A DNA stretch of 64,000 nucleotides from CAYXAA01 sp964462985 (GTDB lineage: Bacteria; Pseudomonadota; Alphaproteobacteria; Rhizobiales; Stappiaceae): NCBI GenBank assembly GCA_964462985.1, contig CAYXAA010000003.1:124001-188000 (forward strand), written 5' to 3'. The notes beneath the pieces are model-generated. The model was not told the DNA's origin. It saw only the letters and a program-made list of their open reading frames with translations, and did no database searches. The translations under genes were made by a program, and so were the position numbers. Within the stretch, counting starts at the first letter, position 1, and each line of letters opens with the position of its first letter. Below are positions 25,046 through 33,577 of this stretch, piece by piece.

Positions 25046-26058
25046 TCGCCCGCGCCACACCGCAAGTGAGCCGCCGGCGGTTCCTGAGCATCTCCGCCGC
25101 TGCAGCGGGCGCCGGCCTCGCTCCGGGCATCGCTCTCGCCGCGGCGGGCCCGTCGCTGCACCGTTGGCGCGGCATCGCTCTCGGCGCCGCCGCAGAAATC
25201 CGCCTGTTTCATTTCAACGCCGAGTTGGCCAATGATCTCCTTCGCAAGGCAGTGGCGGAGGTTCGGCGGCTGGAGGCGATCTTCAGCCTGTACCGGCCCG
25301 ACAGTTCCCTGTCGCAGCTGAACCGTGATGGCCGGCTCGCCGCCCCGCCGCTCGACCTCGTCGAACTGCTTGCCCTTGCCGGCCGGATCAACGCGGCAAC
25401 CGCCGGCGCGTTCGACCCGACTATCCAACCCCTTTGGGCACTTCATGCCGCGCATTATACGGCCGATCCCAAGGCCAACCGGGGTCCGTCGGACGCAGCG
25501 ATTGCCGAAACGCTTTGCCGCACGGGCTGGGACAAGCTCGCCGCCTCTCCCGACGAGATCCGTTTCACCGTACCGGGCATGGCCCTGACGCTGAACGGCG
25601 TCGCGCAGGGCTTTGTCACCGATCGGGTTGCGGCGCTGTTGCGTATCCACGGCATGACCGACGTGCTTGTCGATCTCGGCGAGATCAGCGCCATCGGAAT
25701 CGAGGTGCCCACACAGGAGGGATGGCGGATCCGGCTGGATCCGGCCCACTCTGGCAGGGGTGAACTCGTCATGTTGCGCGACCGGGCGGTTGCAAGCTCG
25801 GCGGCAACGGGAACGGCCTTCGGCGGCGCTCCGCTTGCCGGCCACATCCTTGATCCACGCAGCGGCCGGCCTGGTGCCTCTGACGTGGTCGGTGTCAGCG
25901 TGATTGCCCCATCGGCCGCGCTGGCCGACGCTCTATCGACTGCGGCGGTCATCACCGGCCAGGACGGCCTGACGGCGGCGCTAACGTCATTTGGCGACGT
26001 CGCCGCACGCTGCATCGCGCCGGACGGCACCGTGTATTGGATCGGCCGGATCGGCTGA
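25042..26058 (+). CDS. nosX: NosX, ApbE-type FAD:protein FMN transferase
   Basis: 338 residues: Tat-type leader (SRRRFLSISAAAAGAGLAPG), then the ApbE domain with EIRLFHFNAELA, LNGVAQGFVTDRVAALL and the C-terminal block AGHILDPRSGRPG. It attaches FMN covalently to the Thr of NosR's SGATVT motif in the periplasm. Its position at the end of nosRZDFYLX is canonical. Confidence 0.93.
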   Translation: MIARATPQVSRRRFLSISAAAAGAGLAPGIALAAAGPSLHRWRGIALGAAAEIRLFHFNAELANDLLRKAVAEVRRLEAIFSLYRPDSSLSQLNRDGRLAAPPLDLVELLALAGRINAATAGAFDPTIQPLWALHAAHYTADPKANRGPSDAAIAETLCRTGWDKLAASPDEIRFTVPGMALTLNGVAQGFVTDRVAALLRIHGMTDVLVDLGEISAIGIEVPTQEGWRIRLDPAHSGRGELVMLRDRAVASSAATGTAFGGAPLAGHILDPRSGRPGASDVVGVSVIAPSAALADALSTAAVITGQDGLTAALTSFGDVAARCIAPDGTVYWIGRIG

Positions 26059-26122
26059 GGAGTCGGCGCGAACAGGTTGCCATGCGCCCAAACCGCTGCT
26101 CTGCCACGAAAACGAGAAGACG

Positions 26123-27340
26123 ATGACGACAACCGAACTCCCGACCCGTTTCAGCGCGCCCACCGTGCTTACCGCCGGGTTCCGCTTCTATTTCCTCGCC
26201 GCCGGCGGGTTCGCTGTCGTCTCGATCGCCGCCTGGCTCATCTGGCTTGGACTTCATGCCGCCGGTGGGGCGGTCGTCTCGCCGACAGTCTCCGTAGCGC
26301 CGCAGCTCTGGCATGCTCACGAGATGGTCTATGGCTACACCGCGGCGGTGATGGCCGGCTTCTTCCTGACCGCCGTTCCCAACTGGACGGGCACGCCACC
26401 GGCCGGCGCGCTCTATGTCGGCGGCACCGGCCTGATCTGGCTGGCCGGGCGGCTGGCAGTCTGGGGCTCCGCCTTTCTCGACCCTGTGCTGGTCGCAGTG
26501 ATTGACCTTGCCTTCGTGCCGCTTCTCGCGATGCGTGTTGCGGGCAGCCTCTTTGCCCGACCGCAGGCGCGCAACTTGGTGTTCATCGGCCTGCTGACGC
26601 TGTTCTTCCTCGGCAATCTGTGCATGCACTTCGACTGGATCGGCGTGCGCGGCGGCGATGCGGCAGCCGGCGTCCGGCTCGGCCTGCTGGTCTCCGCGGC
26701 AATGATCGCGATCATCGGCGGCCGCATCGTGCCTGCCTTCACCCGCAATGCGCTCGAGCGCGCTGGATACCGCGGCACCATGCCCATCACCCACCCGCTT
26801 GCCGACAAGGTCGGCATCCTGTCGGCGCTGCTGCTCGCCGTAACAATCGCCGCCGGCGCTCCGTCGGTGGTAGTCGGCTCGATCGCTGGCGTGGCTGCGG
26901 TGGCAAACGGCTGGCGGCTTGCCGGCTGGCGCGGCAGGGCCACGCTGAAACAGCCGATCCTGTGGAGCCTTCACCTGTTCTTCCTGGCTCTGGTGGCTGG
27001 CTATGCCGCGCTGGCGGGCGCGCATCTTTTCGGCGCCCCGACGGAGATCGGCGCGCTTCATGTGATCGGCATCGGTGCCGCCGGCGGCATGACCCTGGCG
27101 GTCATGAGCCGCGCCGCTCTCGGACACACGGGCCGCCCGCTTAGGGTCCCCCGTCCGATCGCCCTCGCCTATCTCGCCATCGCGCTCGCCGCCGCAATCC
27201 GCGGCTTCGGCACCGAAATTGCTCCAGATTGGTACTACACCGTGATCTTCAGCTCCGGTGTGCTGTGGCTTGCCGGCTTCGCCTGCTTCTCCGCGATCTA
27301 TCTGCCGATCCTGACCTGCTCCGACACACCACGCGCCTGA
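26123..27340 (+). CDS. nnrS: NnrS-family heme/copper membrane protein
   Basis: 405 residues with 12 predicted membrane helices and the NnrS patterns LWHAHEMVYGYTAAVMAGFFLTAVPNWTG (His-rich helix start), RIVPAFTRNAL and AGGMTLAVMSRAALGHTGR. NnrS proteins protect against NO stress and support denitrification. It lies 64 bases after nosX and is probably co-transcribed. ATG 26123 is used because the upstream extension has no membrane or signal character. Confidence 0.92.
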   Translation: MTTTELPTRFSAPTVLTAGFRFYFLAAGGFAVVSIAAWLIWLGLHAAGGAVVSPTVSVAPQLWHAHEMVYGYTAAVMAGFFLTAVPNWTGTPPAGALYVGGTGLIWLAGRLAVWGSAFLDPVLVAVIDLAFVPLLAMRVAGSLFARPQARNLVFIGLLTLFFLGNLCMHFDWIGVRGGDAAAGVRLGLLVSAAMIAIIGGRIVPAFTRNALERAGYRGTMPITHPLADKVGILSALLLAVTIAAGAPSVVVGSIAGVAAVANGWRLAGWRGRATLKQPILWSLHLFFLALVAGYAALAGAHLFGAPTEIGALHVIGIGAAGGMTLAVMSRAALGHTGRPLRVPRPIALAYLAIALAAAIRGFGTEIAPDWYYTVIFSSGVLWLAGFACFSAIYLPILTCSDTPRA

Positions 27341-27350
27341 CGATCCGTCA
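27338..27350. promoter_or_regulatory. Small dyad at the nnrS stop
   Basis: TGACG-ATC-CGTCA overlaps the nnrS stop codon. It could be a transcription-factor half-site pair or part of a weak terminator. No partner copy was seen elsewhere, so its function is unclear. Confidence 0.25.
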
Positions 27351-27371
27351 AAGAGGCGTCACAAAGCGCGG

Positions 27372-27389
27372 CCCCTTCTGAAAAAGGGG
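27372..27389 (+). terminator. Stem-loop between nnrS and the nap operon
   Basis: CCCCTT-CTGAAA-AAGGGG forms a perfect 6-bp stem with a 6-base loop, 32 bases after the nnrS stop. The following TTGCGTG is not a true T-run, so it may act as a partial terminator or mRNA-stabilising element separating the nos and nap units. Confidence 0.4.
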
Positions 27390-27436
27390 TTGCGTGTCCC
27401 ACCCGGTCTCCACCGTTCTCCTCGAAGTTCCTGTGG

Positions 27437-27465
27437 TTGGCAACGCCGGCGACCTGGGCTAGCCT
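27437..27465 (+). promoter_or_regulatory. Candidate nap promoter
   Basis: TTGGCA (27437-27442) and TAGCCT (27460-27465) are separated by 17 bases and lie about 55 bases before the napE ATG. No FNR-type box was found in this gap. Confidence 0.35.
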
Positions 27466-27517
27466 CGAATTTGTGCAGCCGGTCCGGACCGGCGCCACCA
27501 GACACCGGGGATCGACG

Positions 27518-27700
27518 ATGGCCGATCAGTCTGACACTGCCGCCACCATGGAACCCGTCTCCCGGCGGGAGGAGATCATGGCGTTCCTGATCCTGGCAGT
27601 GCTCATCTGGCCGGTGATCGCTGTCGGGGTGGTTGGTGCCTACGGCTTCGCCGTATGGATGCTGCAGCTGATTTACGGCCCGCCAGGACCGCCGAACTAG
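27518..27700 (+). CDS. napE: NapE, small periplasmic nitrate reductase component
   Basis: 60 residues with one membrane helix (AFLILAVLIWPVIAVGVVGAY), the typical NapE tail (FAVWMLQLIYGPPGPP) and the N-terminal SRREEIM. ATG 27518 places the helix as in known NapE. Function is unknown in the family beyond co-occurrence with NapABC. First gene of napEFDABC. Confidence 0.88.
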   Translation: MADQSDTAATMEPVSRREEIMAFLILAVLIWPVIAVGVVGAYGFAVWMLQLIYGPPGPPN

Positions 27701-27710
27701 GGACTTGTCG

Positions 27711-28223
27711 ATGTCGACCGAGCCGCTCCTGACCCGACGCCGCCTGCTTACCGGAAGGCTACGGTCGGAGCCGCTCCCGATTCGTCCGCCGTGGTCGGTG
27801 GAAGAGAGGATCACGTCCGCCTGCTCCGGTTGCGGCATCTGCGTCACCGCCTGTCCGGAAGACATCCTTCTCAGCGATGCCGAAGGCCGGCCGGTCGTCG
27901 ATTTCAGTCGCGGCGAGTGCACCTTTTGCGGTGCCTGTGCCGAAGCCTGCGCCGAACCGGTGTTCGTACCGCGGCACGAAACGGCGTTCTCCCATGTTGC
28001 GGCGCTTGGGGAGACCTGTCTCGCAAGTCAGAACGTCTACTGCCAAAGTTGCGGCGATGCCTGTCCCGAAACCGCCATCCGTTTCCTTCCCAGACGTGGG
28101 GGGCCGCCCCAACCGGAGCTGATTGCCGAGCGCTGTACCGGCTGTGGCGCCTGCATTGCCGCATGCCCAGTCAACGCCGTGGCGATTCAGGCATTCGCCG
28201 GCGAAGACGCGTGCCATGGATAG
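27711..28223 (+). CDS. napF: NapF, ferredoxin-type maturation protein
   Basis: 170 residues with 4Fe-4S motifs CSGCGICVTACP, CTFCGACAEAC, the looser CLASQNVYCQSCGDACP and CTGCGACIAACP. It has an N-terminal RRRLLTG as in NapF. It is cytoplasmic and assists iron-sulfur/cofactor loading of NapA before Tat export. ATG 27711 is used; a TTG six bases upstream is an alternative. Overlaps napD by eight bases. Confidence 0.92.
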   Translation: MSTEPLLTRRRLLTGRLRSEPLPIRPPWSVEERITSACSGCGICVTACPEDILLSDAEGRPVVDFSRGECTFCGACAEACAEPVFVPRHETAFSHVAALGETCLASQNVYCQSCGDACPETAIRFLPRRGGPPQPELIAERCTGCGACIAACPVNAVAIQAFAGEDACHG

Positions 28224-28479
28224 GGGAAATCCGGATGGCGCCACCCGCCTTCATATCTCGAGCGCGGTCGTGAGCACCAAGCCGGAGGACATGGCCGACG
28301 TCGCCGCCCGGCTCAATGGCCTGCCGGATACCGAAGTCCACCATGCTTACGGCGGCAAGATTGTCATCGTCATGGAAGGCCCGGATCAGGATGCGATCGG
28401 CGGCCGCCTGGCCGGAATCGCGCTGATGGACGGCGTCCTGTCGGCGAACCTCGTGTTCGAGGCCATCGACGCTGATTGA
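28216..28479 (+). CDS. napD: NapD, Tat proofreading chaperone for NapA
   Basis: 87 residues of ferredoxin-like NapD fold, with HISSAVVSTKPEDMADVAARL and YGGKIVIVMEG. NapD binds the NapA twin-arginine signal to delay export until the cofactor is inserted. It starts inside the end of napF and is followed after 22 bases by napA. Confidence 0.9.
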   Translation: MDRGNPDGATRLHISSAVVSTKPEDMADVAARLNGLPDTEVHHAYGGKIVIVMEGPDQDAIGGRLAGIALMDGVLSANLVFEAIDAD

Positions 28480-28501
28480 ACAGACAAAAGGGAGGCCGCT
28501 T

Positions 28502-30997
28502 ATGTCGTTGACCCGACGTGACATGCTGAAGAGCCAGGCGGCGGCGATTGCTGCCGCAGCGGCAGGCATTCCGGCGTCGGCGGCCGCCCAGCCGATCCCG
28601 GGCGGCGTCGAAACCCTGTCGCTGAAATGGTCGAAGGCACCCTGTCGGTTCTGCGGCACCGGCTGCGGTGTCATGGTCGGGGTCAAGGAGGGGCGCGTTG
28701 TCGCCACCCACGGCGACGTCAAGGCCGAAGTCAACCGCGGCCTCAACTGCGTCAAGGGCTACTTCCTGTCGAAGATCATGTACGGCAAAGACCGGCTGAC
28801 GACACCACTTCTGCGCAAGAAAAACGGAAGCTACGCCAAGGATGGAGAGTTCGAACCGGTTTCTTGGGACGAGGCTTTCGATGTCATGGCACGCGAATGC
28901 AAGCGCGTGCTGGCAGACAAGGGGCCGACGGCCGTCGGCATGTTCGGCTCGGGCCAGTGGACGATCTGGGAGGGCTATGCCGCGTCAAAGTTCATGCGAG
29001 CCGGCTTACGATCGAACAACCTCGACCCGAATGCCCGCCACTGCATGGCGTCGGCGGCCGTAGCCTTCATGCGCACTTTCGGCATCGACGAGCCGATGGG
29101 CTGCTACGACGACTTCGAGGCCGCCGACACCTTCGTGCTGTGGGGCTCCAATATGGCGGAGATGCATCCGATCCTTTGGACCCGCATCACCGACCGCCGC
29201 CTCGGCCACCCGGAGTGCAAGGTGGCGGTGCTGTCGACCTTCACCAACCGCAGCTCCGACCTTGCGGATATCCCGATCGTGTTCCGGCCCGGGACGGACC
29301 TCGCGATCATGAACTACATCGCCAACCACATCATTTCGACCGGGCGCGTGAACCAGGCCTTCGTCGACAATCACACGACCTTCATGACGGGGACGACCAA
29401 CATCGGCTATGGCCTCCGGCCGGAGGATCCGCGGGAGGTTGCGGGCGTCAACGCCGGCAGAGCCGACGTGATGGAGCCGAGCGATTTCGAGACCTACAAG
29501 GCCTTGGTCGCAGAGTACACGCTCGACAAGGTCGCCGAGTTGACGGGCGTCGAGCCTTCAATGCTCGAAGCGCTCGCCGAGCTCTATGCCGATCCGCACC
29601 GCAAGGTGATGTCGCTTTGGACGATGGGCTTCAACCAGCACGTCCGCGGCGTTTGGGCCAACCAGCTCGTCTATAACCTCCATCTCCTGACCGGAAAGAT
29701 CTCCGAGCCGGGCAACTCGCCGTTCTCGCTGACGGGCCAGCCCTCGGCCTGTGGAACCGCGCGGGAGGTCGGAACCTTCTCTCATAGGCTCCCGGCCGAC
29801 ATGGTGGTGACCAATCCCGAACATCGGCGGCGTGCGGAGGAGATCTGGAAGCTTCCTGAAGGGCTGCTGCCCGATCAGCCGGGCTACCACGCCGTGCTGC
29901 AGGACCGGATGCTGCGCGATGGCAAGCTCAACTTTTACTGGATCCAGGTCAACAACAATCTCCAGGCGGCACCGAATTCCTCGCAGGAGACCTATCCCGG
30001 CTACCGCAATCCGGACAACTTCATCGTCGTCTCCGACGCCTACCCCACGGTGACGGCGATGGCCGCCGACCTGATCCTGCCAGCGGCGATGTGGGTGGAG
30101 AAGGAGGGGGCCTACGGCAACGCCGAACGGCGGACCCATTTCTGGCACCAACTCGTCGATGCGCCGGGCGAGGCACGCTCGGACCTCTGGCAGATTATGG
30201 AGTTCTCCAAGCGTTTTACCACGGACGAGGTCTGGCCCAGGGAGATCCTCGATGCCCATCCAGACTACAAGGGAAAGACCCTGTTTGAGGTCCTCTACAA
30301 GAATGGGTCTGTCGACCGCTTCCCGCTAGAAGAGACGGACGGCGACTACGCCAACCGGGAGGCTGAGCATTTCGGCTTCTACGTTCAGAAGGGCCTGTTC
30401 GAGGAATACGCCAGCTTCGGCCGCGGTCATGGCCATGACCTAGCGCCGTTCGAGGCCTATCACGAGGCCCGCGGCTTGCGCTGGCCGGTCGTGGACGGCA
30501 AGGAAACACGCTGGCGCTTCCGCGAGGGCTACGACCCATACGTCAAGCCGGGCAAGGGCGTCGAGTTCTACGGCCGGCCCGACGGGCGCGCCGTCATTCT
30601 TGCCGTGCCCTACGAGCCTCCGGCGGAGCCGCCGGACGAGGAATACGACCTCTGGCTCGTAACCGGCCGTGTGCTCGAGCACTGGCATTCCGGCTCGATG
30701 ACGATGCGGGTTCCGGAGCTCTACAAGGCCTTTCCCGGTGCGCTCTGCTTCATGCACGCCGACGACGCCCGCGACCGCAATCTCAACCGTGGCGCCGAGA
30801 TCCGTCTGATCTCACGACGCGGCGAGATCCGCACCCGGGTCGAGACCCGCGGCCGCAACCGCATGCCGCGGGGTGTTGTCTTCGTGCCGTGGTTCGATGC
30901 CAGCCAGCTGATCAACAAGGTGACGCTCGACGCCACTGACCCGATTTCCAAGCAGACGGATTTCAAGAAATGCGCTGTGAAGATCGTAGCGGCGTAA
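28502..30997 (+). CDS. napA: NapA, periplasmic nitrate reductase catalytic subunit
   Basis: 831 residues. The Tat leader is SLTRRDMLKSQAAAIAAAA. The N-terminal 4Fe-4S cluster uses C48, C51, C55 and C83 (CRFCGTGC, LNCVKGY). The molybdenum ligand is C181 in DPNARHCMASA. The bis-MGD fold continues to the C-terminal cap. It reduces nitrate to nitrite in the periplasm with electrons from NapB/NapC. AGGGAGG lies just before the ATG. Overlaps napB by 28 bases. Confidence 0.97.
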   Translation: MSLTRRDMLKSQAAAIAAAAAGIPASAAAQPIPGGVETLSLKWSKAPCRFCGTGCGVMVGVKEGRVVATHGDVKAEVNRGLNCVKGYFLSKIMYGKDRLTTPLLRKKNGSYAKDGEFEPVSWDEAFDVMARECKRVLADKGPTAVGMFGSGQWTIWEGYAASKFMRAGLRSNNLDPNARHCMASAAVAFMRTFGIDEPMGCYDDFEAADTFVLWGSNMAEMHPILWTRITDRRLGHPECKVAVLSTFTNRSSDLADIPIVFRPGTDLAIMNYIANHIISTGRVNQAFVDNHTTFMTGTTNIGYGLRPEDPREVAGVNAGRADVMEPSDFETYKALVAEYTLDKVAELTGVEPSMLEALAELYADPHRKVMSLWTMGFNQHVRGVWANQLVYNLHLLTGKISEPGNSPFSLTGQPSACGTAREVGTFSHRLPADMVVTNPEHRRRAEEIWKLPEGLLPDQPGYHAVLQDRMLRDGKLNFYWIQVNNNLQAAPNSSQETYPGYRNPDNFIVVSDAYPTVTAMAADLILPAAMWVEKEGAYGNAERRTHFWHQLVDAPGEARSDLWQIMEFSKRFTTDEVWPREILDAHPDYKGKTLFEVLYKNGSVDRFPLEETDGDYANREAEHFGFYVQKGLFEEYASFGRGHGHDLAPFEAYHEARGLRWPVVDGKETRWRFREGYDPYVKPGKGVEFYGRPDGRAVILAVPYEPPAEPPDEEYDLWLVTGRVLEHWHSGSMTMRVPELYKAFPGALCFMHADDARDRNLNRGAEIRLISRRGEIRTRVETRGRNRMPRGVVFVPWFDASQLINKVTLDATDPISKQTDFKKCAVKIVAA

Positions 30998-31458
30998 GGG
31001 CCATCGTTCGGGCAACGGCCGGCGCGGCGACGGCAGGCGCGCTCCTGTTGGCGACAGCAACATTTGCGCAGGACTTCTCGCGGGAGAGCCCGCGGCTGGT
31101 CGGCCCCACGCCGGCGATGGAACCGATCCCGGCGCCGCAGCTCGCCCGGCCGATAACGGACGACCGCCGCGTCATGCGCAACTATCCCGAGCAGCCACCG
31201 GTCATTCCTCATTCGATCGAGGGCTATCAGCTGTCGCTCAACGCCAATCGGTGCCTTGAGTGCCACCGCCGCCAGTTCACCGAGAGCTCGGGGGCTCCGA
31301 TGATCAGCACCACCCATTTCATGGACCGCGACTTCCAGGTACTCGCGGACGTGGCACCACGACGCTATTTCTGCCTGCAGTGCCATGTGCCGCAGACGGA
31401 CGCCGAGCCGCTGGTCGAAAACGACTTCGTCGACATGAGCAAGATCAGGGCGGAGTAG
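30970..31458 (+). CDS. napB: NapB, diheme cytochrome c subunit
   Basis: 162 residues with a signal peptide (AGALLLATATFAQ) and two heme c sites, CLECH and CLQCH, with the distal ligand regions THFMDRDF and SIEGYQ. It transfers electrons from NapC to NapA. The start lies inside the end of napA, a common coupling for these genes. Confidence 0.95.
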   Translation: MRCEDRSGVRAIVRATAGAATAGALLLATATFAQDFSRESPRLVGPTPAMEPIPAPQLARPITDDRRVMRNYPEQPPVIPHSIEGYQLSLNANRCLECHRRQFTESSGAPMISTTHFMDRDFQVLADVAPRRYFCLQCHVPQTDAEPLVENDFVDMSKIRAE

Positions 31459-31464
31459 GTGGCC

Positions 31465-32172
31465 ATGGCACGGCTCTGGCGCATTCTCCGCCGCTTCTGG
31501 CAGGTCATCAGCCGGCCGAGTTCCTATCTGAGCCTCGGCTTCCTGACACTCGGCGGCTTCATTTGCGGCGTCATCTTCTGGGGCGGCTTCAACACGGCGC
31601 TGGAGCTGACGAACACAGAGACCTTCTGCATTTCCTGTCATGAGATGCGGGACAACGTCTATCAGGAGCTGACACGCACGGTTCATTTCACCAACCGCTC
31701 GGGCGTGCGCGCCTCCTGCCCGGACTGTCATGTACCGCACGAGTGGACAGACAAAATCGCACGCAAGATGCAGGCGTCCAAGGAGGTCTGGGGCAAGATC
31801 TTCGGCACGATCAACACCCGCCGCAAGTTCCTCGATCACCGGCTCGAGCTCGCCAAGCACGAGTGGGCAAGGCTCGCGGCAAACGACTCGCTCGAATGCC
31901 GAAACTGTCATTCCGCCGTTGCGATGGATCTCACCCGCCAGGCACCACGGGCGGCTGAAATCCACTCCCGCTATCTTCTGAGCAACGAGCGCACCTGCAT
32001 CGACTGTCACAAGGGAATCGCCCACGAACTGCCTGACATGTCCGGCATTGAGCCGGGCTGGCAGGCGCCGACGGACCTACGGGGTACCGAGGAACGGCAG
32101 AGCCTGCTCGACGCGGAAGCCCAGGGTGCGTTGGCTGCATTTGTCGGCGGGCTCACTTCGGACGGGCGGTAA
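31465..32172 (+). CDS. napC: NapC, membrane tetraheme quinol dehydrogenase
   Basis: 235 residues: one N-terminal membrane anchor (YLSLGFLTLGGFICGVIFWG), then four heme sites CISCH, CPDCH, CRNCH and CIDCH. It is the NapC/NirT family quinol oxidase feeding NapB. ATG 31465 is used; GTG two codons earlier, directly after the napB stop, is an alternative. Last gene of the nap operon. Confidence 0.95.
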   Translation: MARLWRILRRFWQVISRPSSYLSLGFLTLGGFICGVIFWGGFNTALELTNTETFCISCHEMRDNVYQELTRTVHFTNRSGVRASCPDCHVPHEWTDKIARKMQASKEVWGKIFGTINTRRKFLDHRLELAKHEWARLAANDSLECRNCHSAVAMDLTRQAPRAAEIHSRYLLSNERTCIDCHKGIAHELPDMSGIEPGWQAPTDLRGTEERQSLLDAEAQGALAAFVGGLTSDGR

Positions 32173-32548
32173 GCGTATTCCGCGCTCGAGAACAACCACT
32201 CCGCCGACCTCGTTTCCGCTTCGTTCCGACGTCCGTGCGCGCTTCAAACTTCAGGGCGCCGCAGCTGCTGCGCTTGCCGATTGGCACCGGCCGGCGCCCG
32301 CTGCCAATGGCCTTCAAGGGAAATATGCCGCTTTATCCGCAAAGCAGTCGGAACAATGCGGCCGTCCGAGTGATTGAAATCTGCTGAAGCCGCCAAAAAC
32401 GGTCTTCGCCAGCGTCGCGCCATAAAAATTCCCCGTTCTCTCTATGAGGTGCAAAAATTAGTCATGGTTCCGCTATAGAGCAAACACATTATTTTGTGAC
32501 TTTATTATTCGTATACTTGCAATTGGACAGGCAGGGCGGATTAATCAG
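32173..32548. other. Intergenic region between napC and the arabinose operon
   Basis: 376 bases without a gene. A 7-bp inverted repeat ATTGGCA/TGCCAAT (32280-32286, 32302-32308) may help terminate nap transcripts, though no T-run follows. The last 150 bases are AT-rich, with a TATACT -10-like hexamer at 32512-32517 and TTATTT 17 bases before it. These form a possible promoter for the operon at 32549. Confidence 0.45.
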
Positions 32549-33577
32549 GTGGGCAGGGACCGAGAAACGTTTGTTCGCATCGGCAGCTTTCTGCTGCCAT
32601 TGGCAATCCTACTCACCTTTCTTTTCATTCTTCTCCTCTCGCCAGTCGACACCCAAAGAACCCTGAGGTCGATCGCTACGATCGACTACGGCACCCTATC
32701 CGTCGTGCTCGTTCTTTCGCTGGTTAACTATGTGCTTCGGTTCTGGCGTTGGGCGATTTTGCTCGGCCAGCGTGCGGCGGCTGTTCCGGTGTTTCGGCAT
32801 CTGGTCATCTACATCGCAGGTTTTGCGCTCACCACGACGCCTGGAAAGGCCGGCGAGGCGATGCGCAGCTACTATCTTCTCCCCCACGGCATCAGCACGC
32901 GGGAGAGCCTTGCTGCGCTTTATGCGGAGCGGCTGTTCGACCTGTGCGTCGTCAGCATGCTGGCTTTCCTGCTGATCATGCATTCAGGCGTCGTCGCCCG
33001 CACGCTCGGCCTTGCCGGCGCCGCCGTCACAGCGGTGCTCCTCGCTGTTCAGCATCCTGCAGTCGCGAGAGGCCTCAATCGCATTGCTGCACGCTTCCGG
33101 GAATGGCGTGCTGCCGTGGCCATTGGCGCGGCAGCAGCCTTCCTGACCGAGGTGCGTTCGATGATGAGCGCACGGATTGTAATGTCCGGCTCCGTGCTCG
33201 GTTTGCTCGCCTGGGGGGCCGAGGGCATTGGCGCCTATCTGGTGTGTCGTGCGCTCGGACTCGAAATCGATGTGTGGCTCGCTGTCGGAATCTATGCAAC
33301 CGCAATGCTGGCTGGCGCGTTTTCTTTCCTGCCGGGAGGTTTGGGCGGAACCGAAGTGGTGATGACATCGCTGCTGGTCTACGCAGGGGCGACGGTACCG
33401 GTCGCAATCGCCGCGACGATGATCGTCCGCCTCGCCACGCTGTGGTTCGCTGTCGCACTCGGTTTGGGCGCCTGGTTCGGTCTGGAAGCCGCGAACGGCT
33501 TCGGACGGGCGGGTCCGGGGGGCATGCCAGGGAGAATAAGCCGTCATGCCCCAACTCGACGCAACCTTGAAGGCTGA
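32549..33577 (+). CDS. Flippase-like membrane protein (LPG synthase TM / UPF0104 family)
   Basis: 342 residues with eight or so membrane helices and the family blocks YVLRFWRWAILLGQ, TTPGKAGEAMRSYYL, ALYAERLFDLCVV and SFLPGGLGGTEVVMTSLL. These proteins (MprF N-domain/AglD-like) are membrane proteins often found with glycolipid and polyprenyl-sugar genes. The GTG start follows GGCGGA. Its 3' end overlaps the UbiA gene by 32 bases, so it is operonic with the predicted D-arabinose pathway. Flipping of a polyprenyl-phospho-sugar is inference. Confidence 0.85.
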   Translation: MGRDRETFVRIGSFLLPLAILLTFLFILLLSPVDTQRTLRSIATIDYGTLSVVLVLSLVNYVLRFWRWAILLGQRAAAVPVFRHLVIYIAGFALTTTPGKAGEAMRSYYLLPHGISTRESLAALYAERLFDLCVVSMLAFLLIMHSGVVARTLGLAGAAVTAVLLAVQHPAVARGLNRIAARFREWRAAVAIGAAAAFLTEVRSMMSARIVMSGSVLGLLAWGAEGIGAYLVCRALGLEIDVWLAVGIYATAMLAGAFSFLPGGLGGTEVVMTSLLVYAGATVPVAIAATMIVRLATLWFAVALGLGAWFGLEAANGFGRAGPGGMPGRISRHAPTRRNLEG

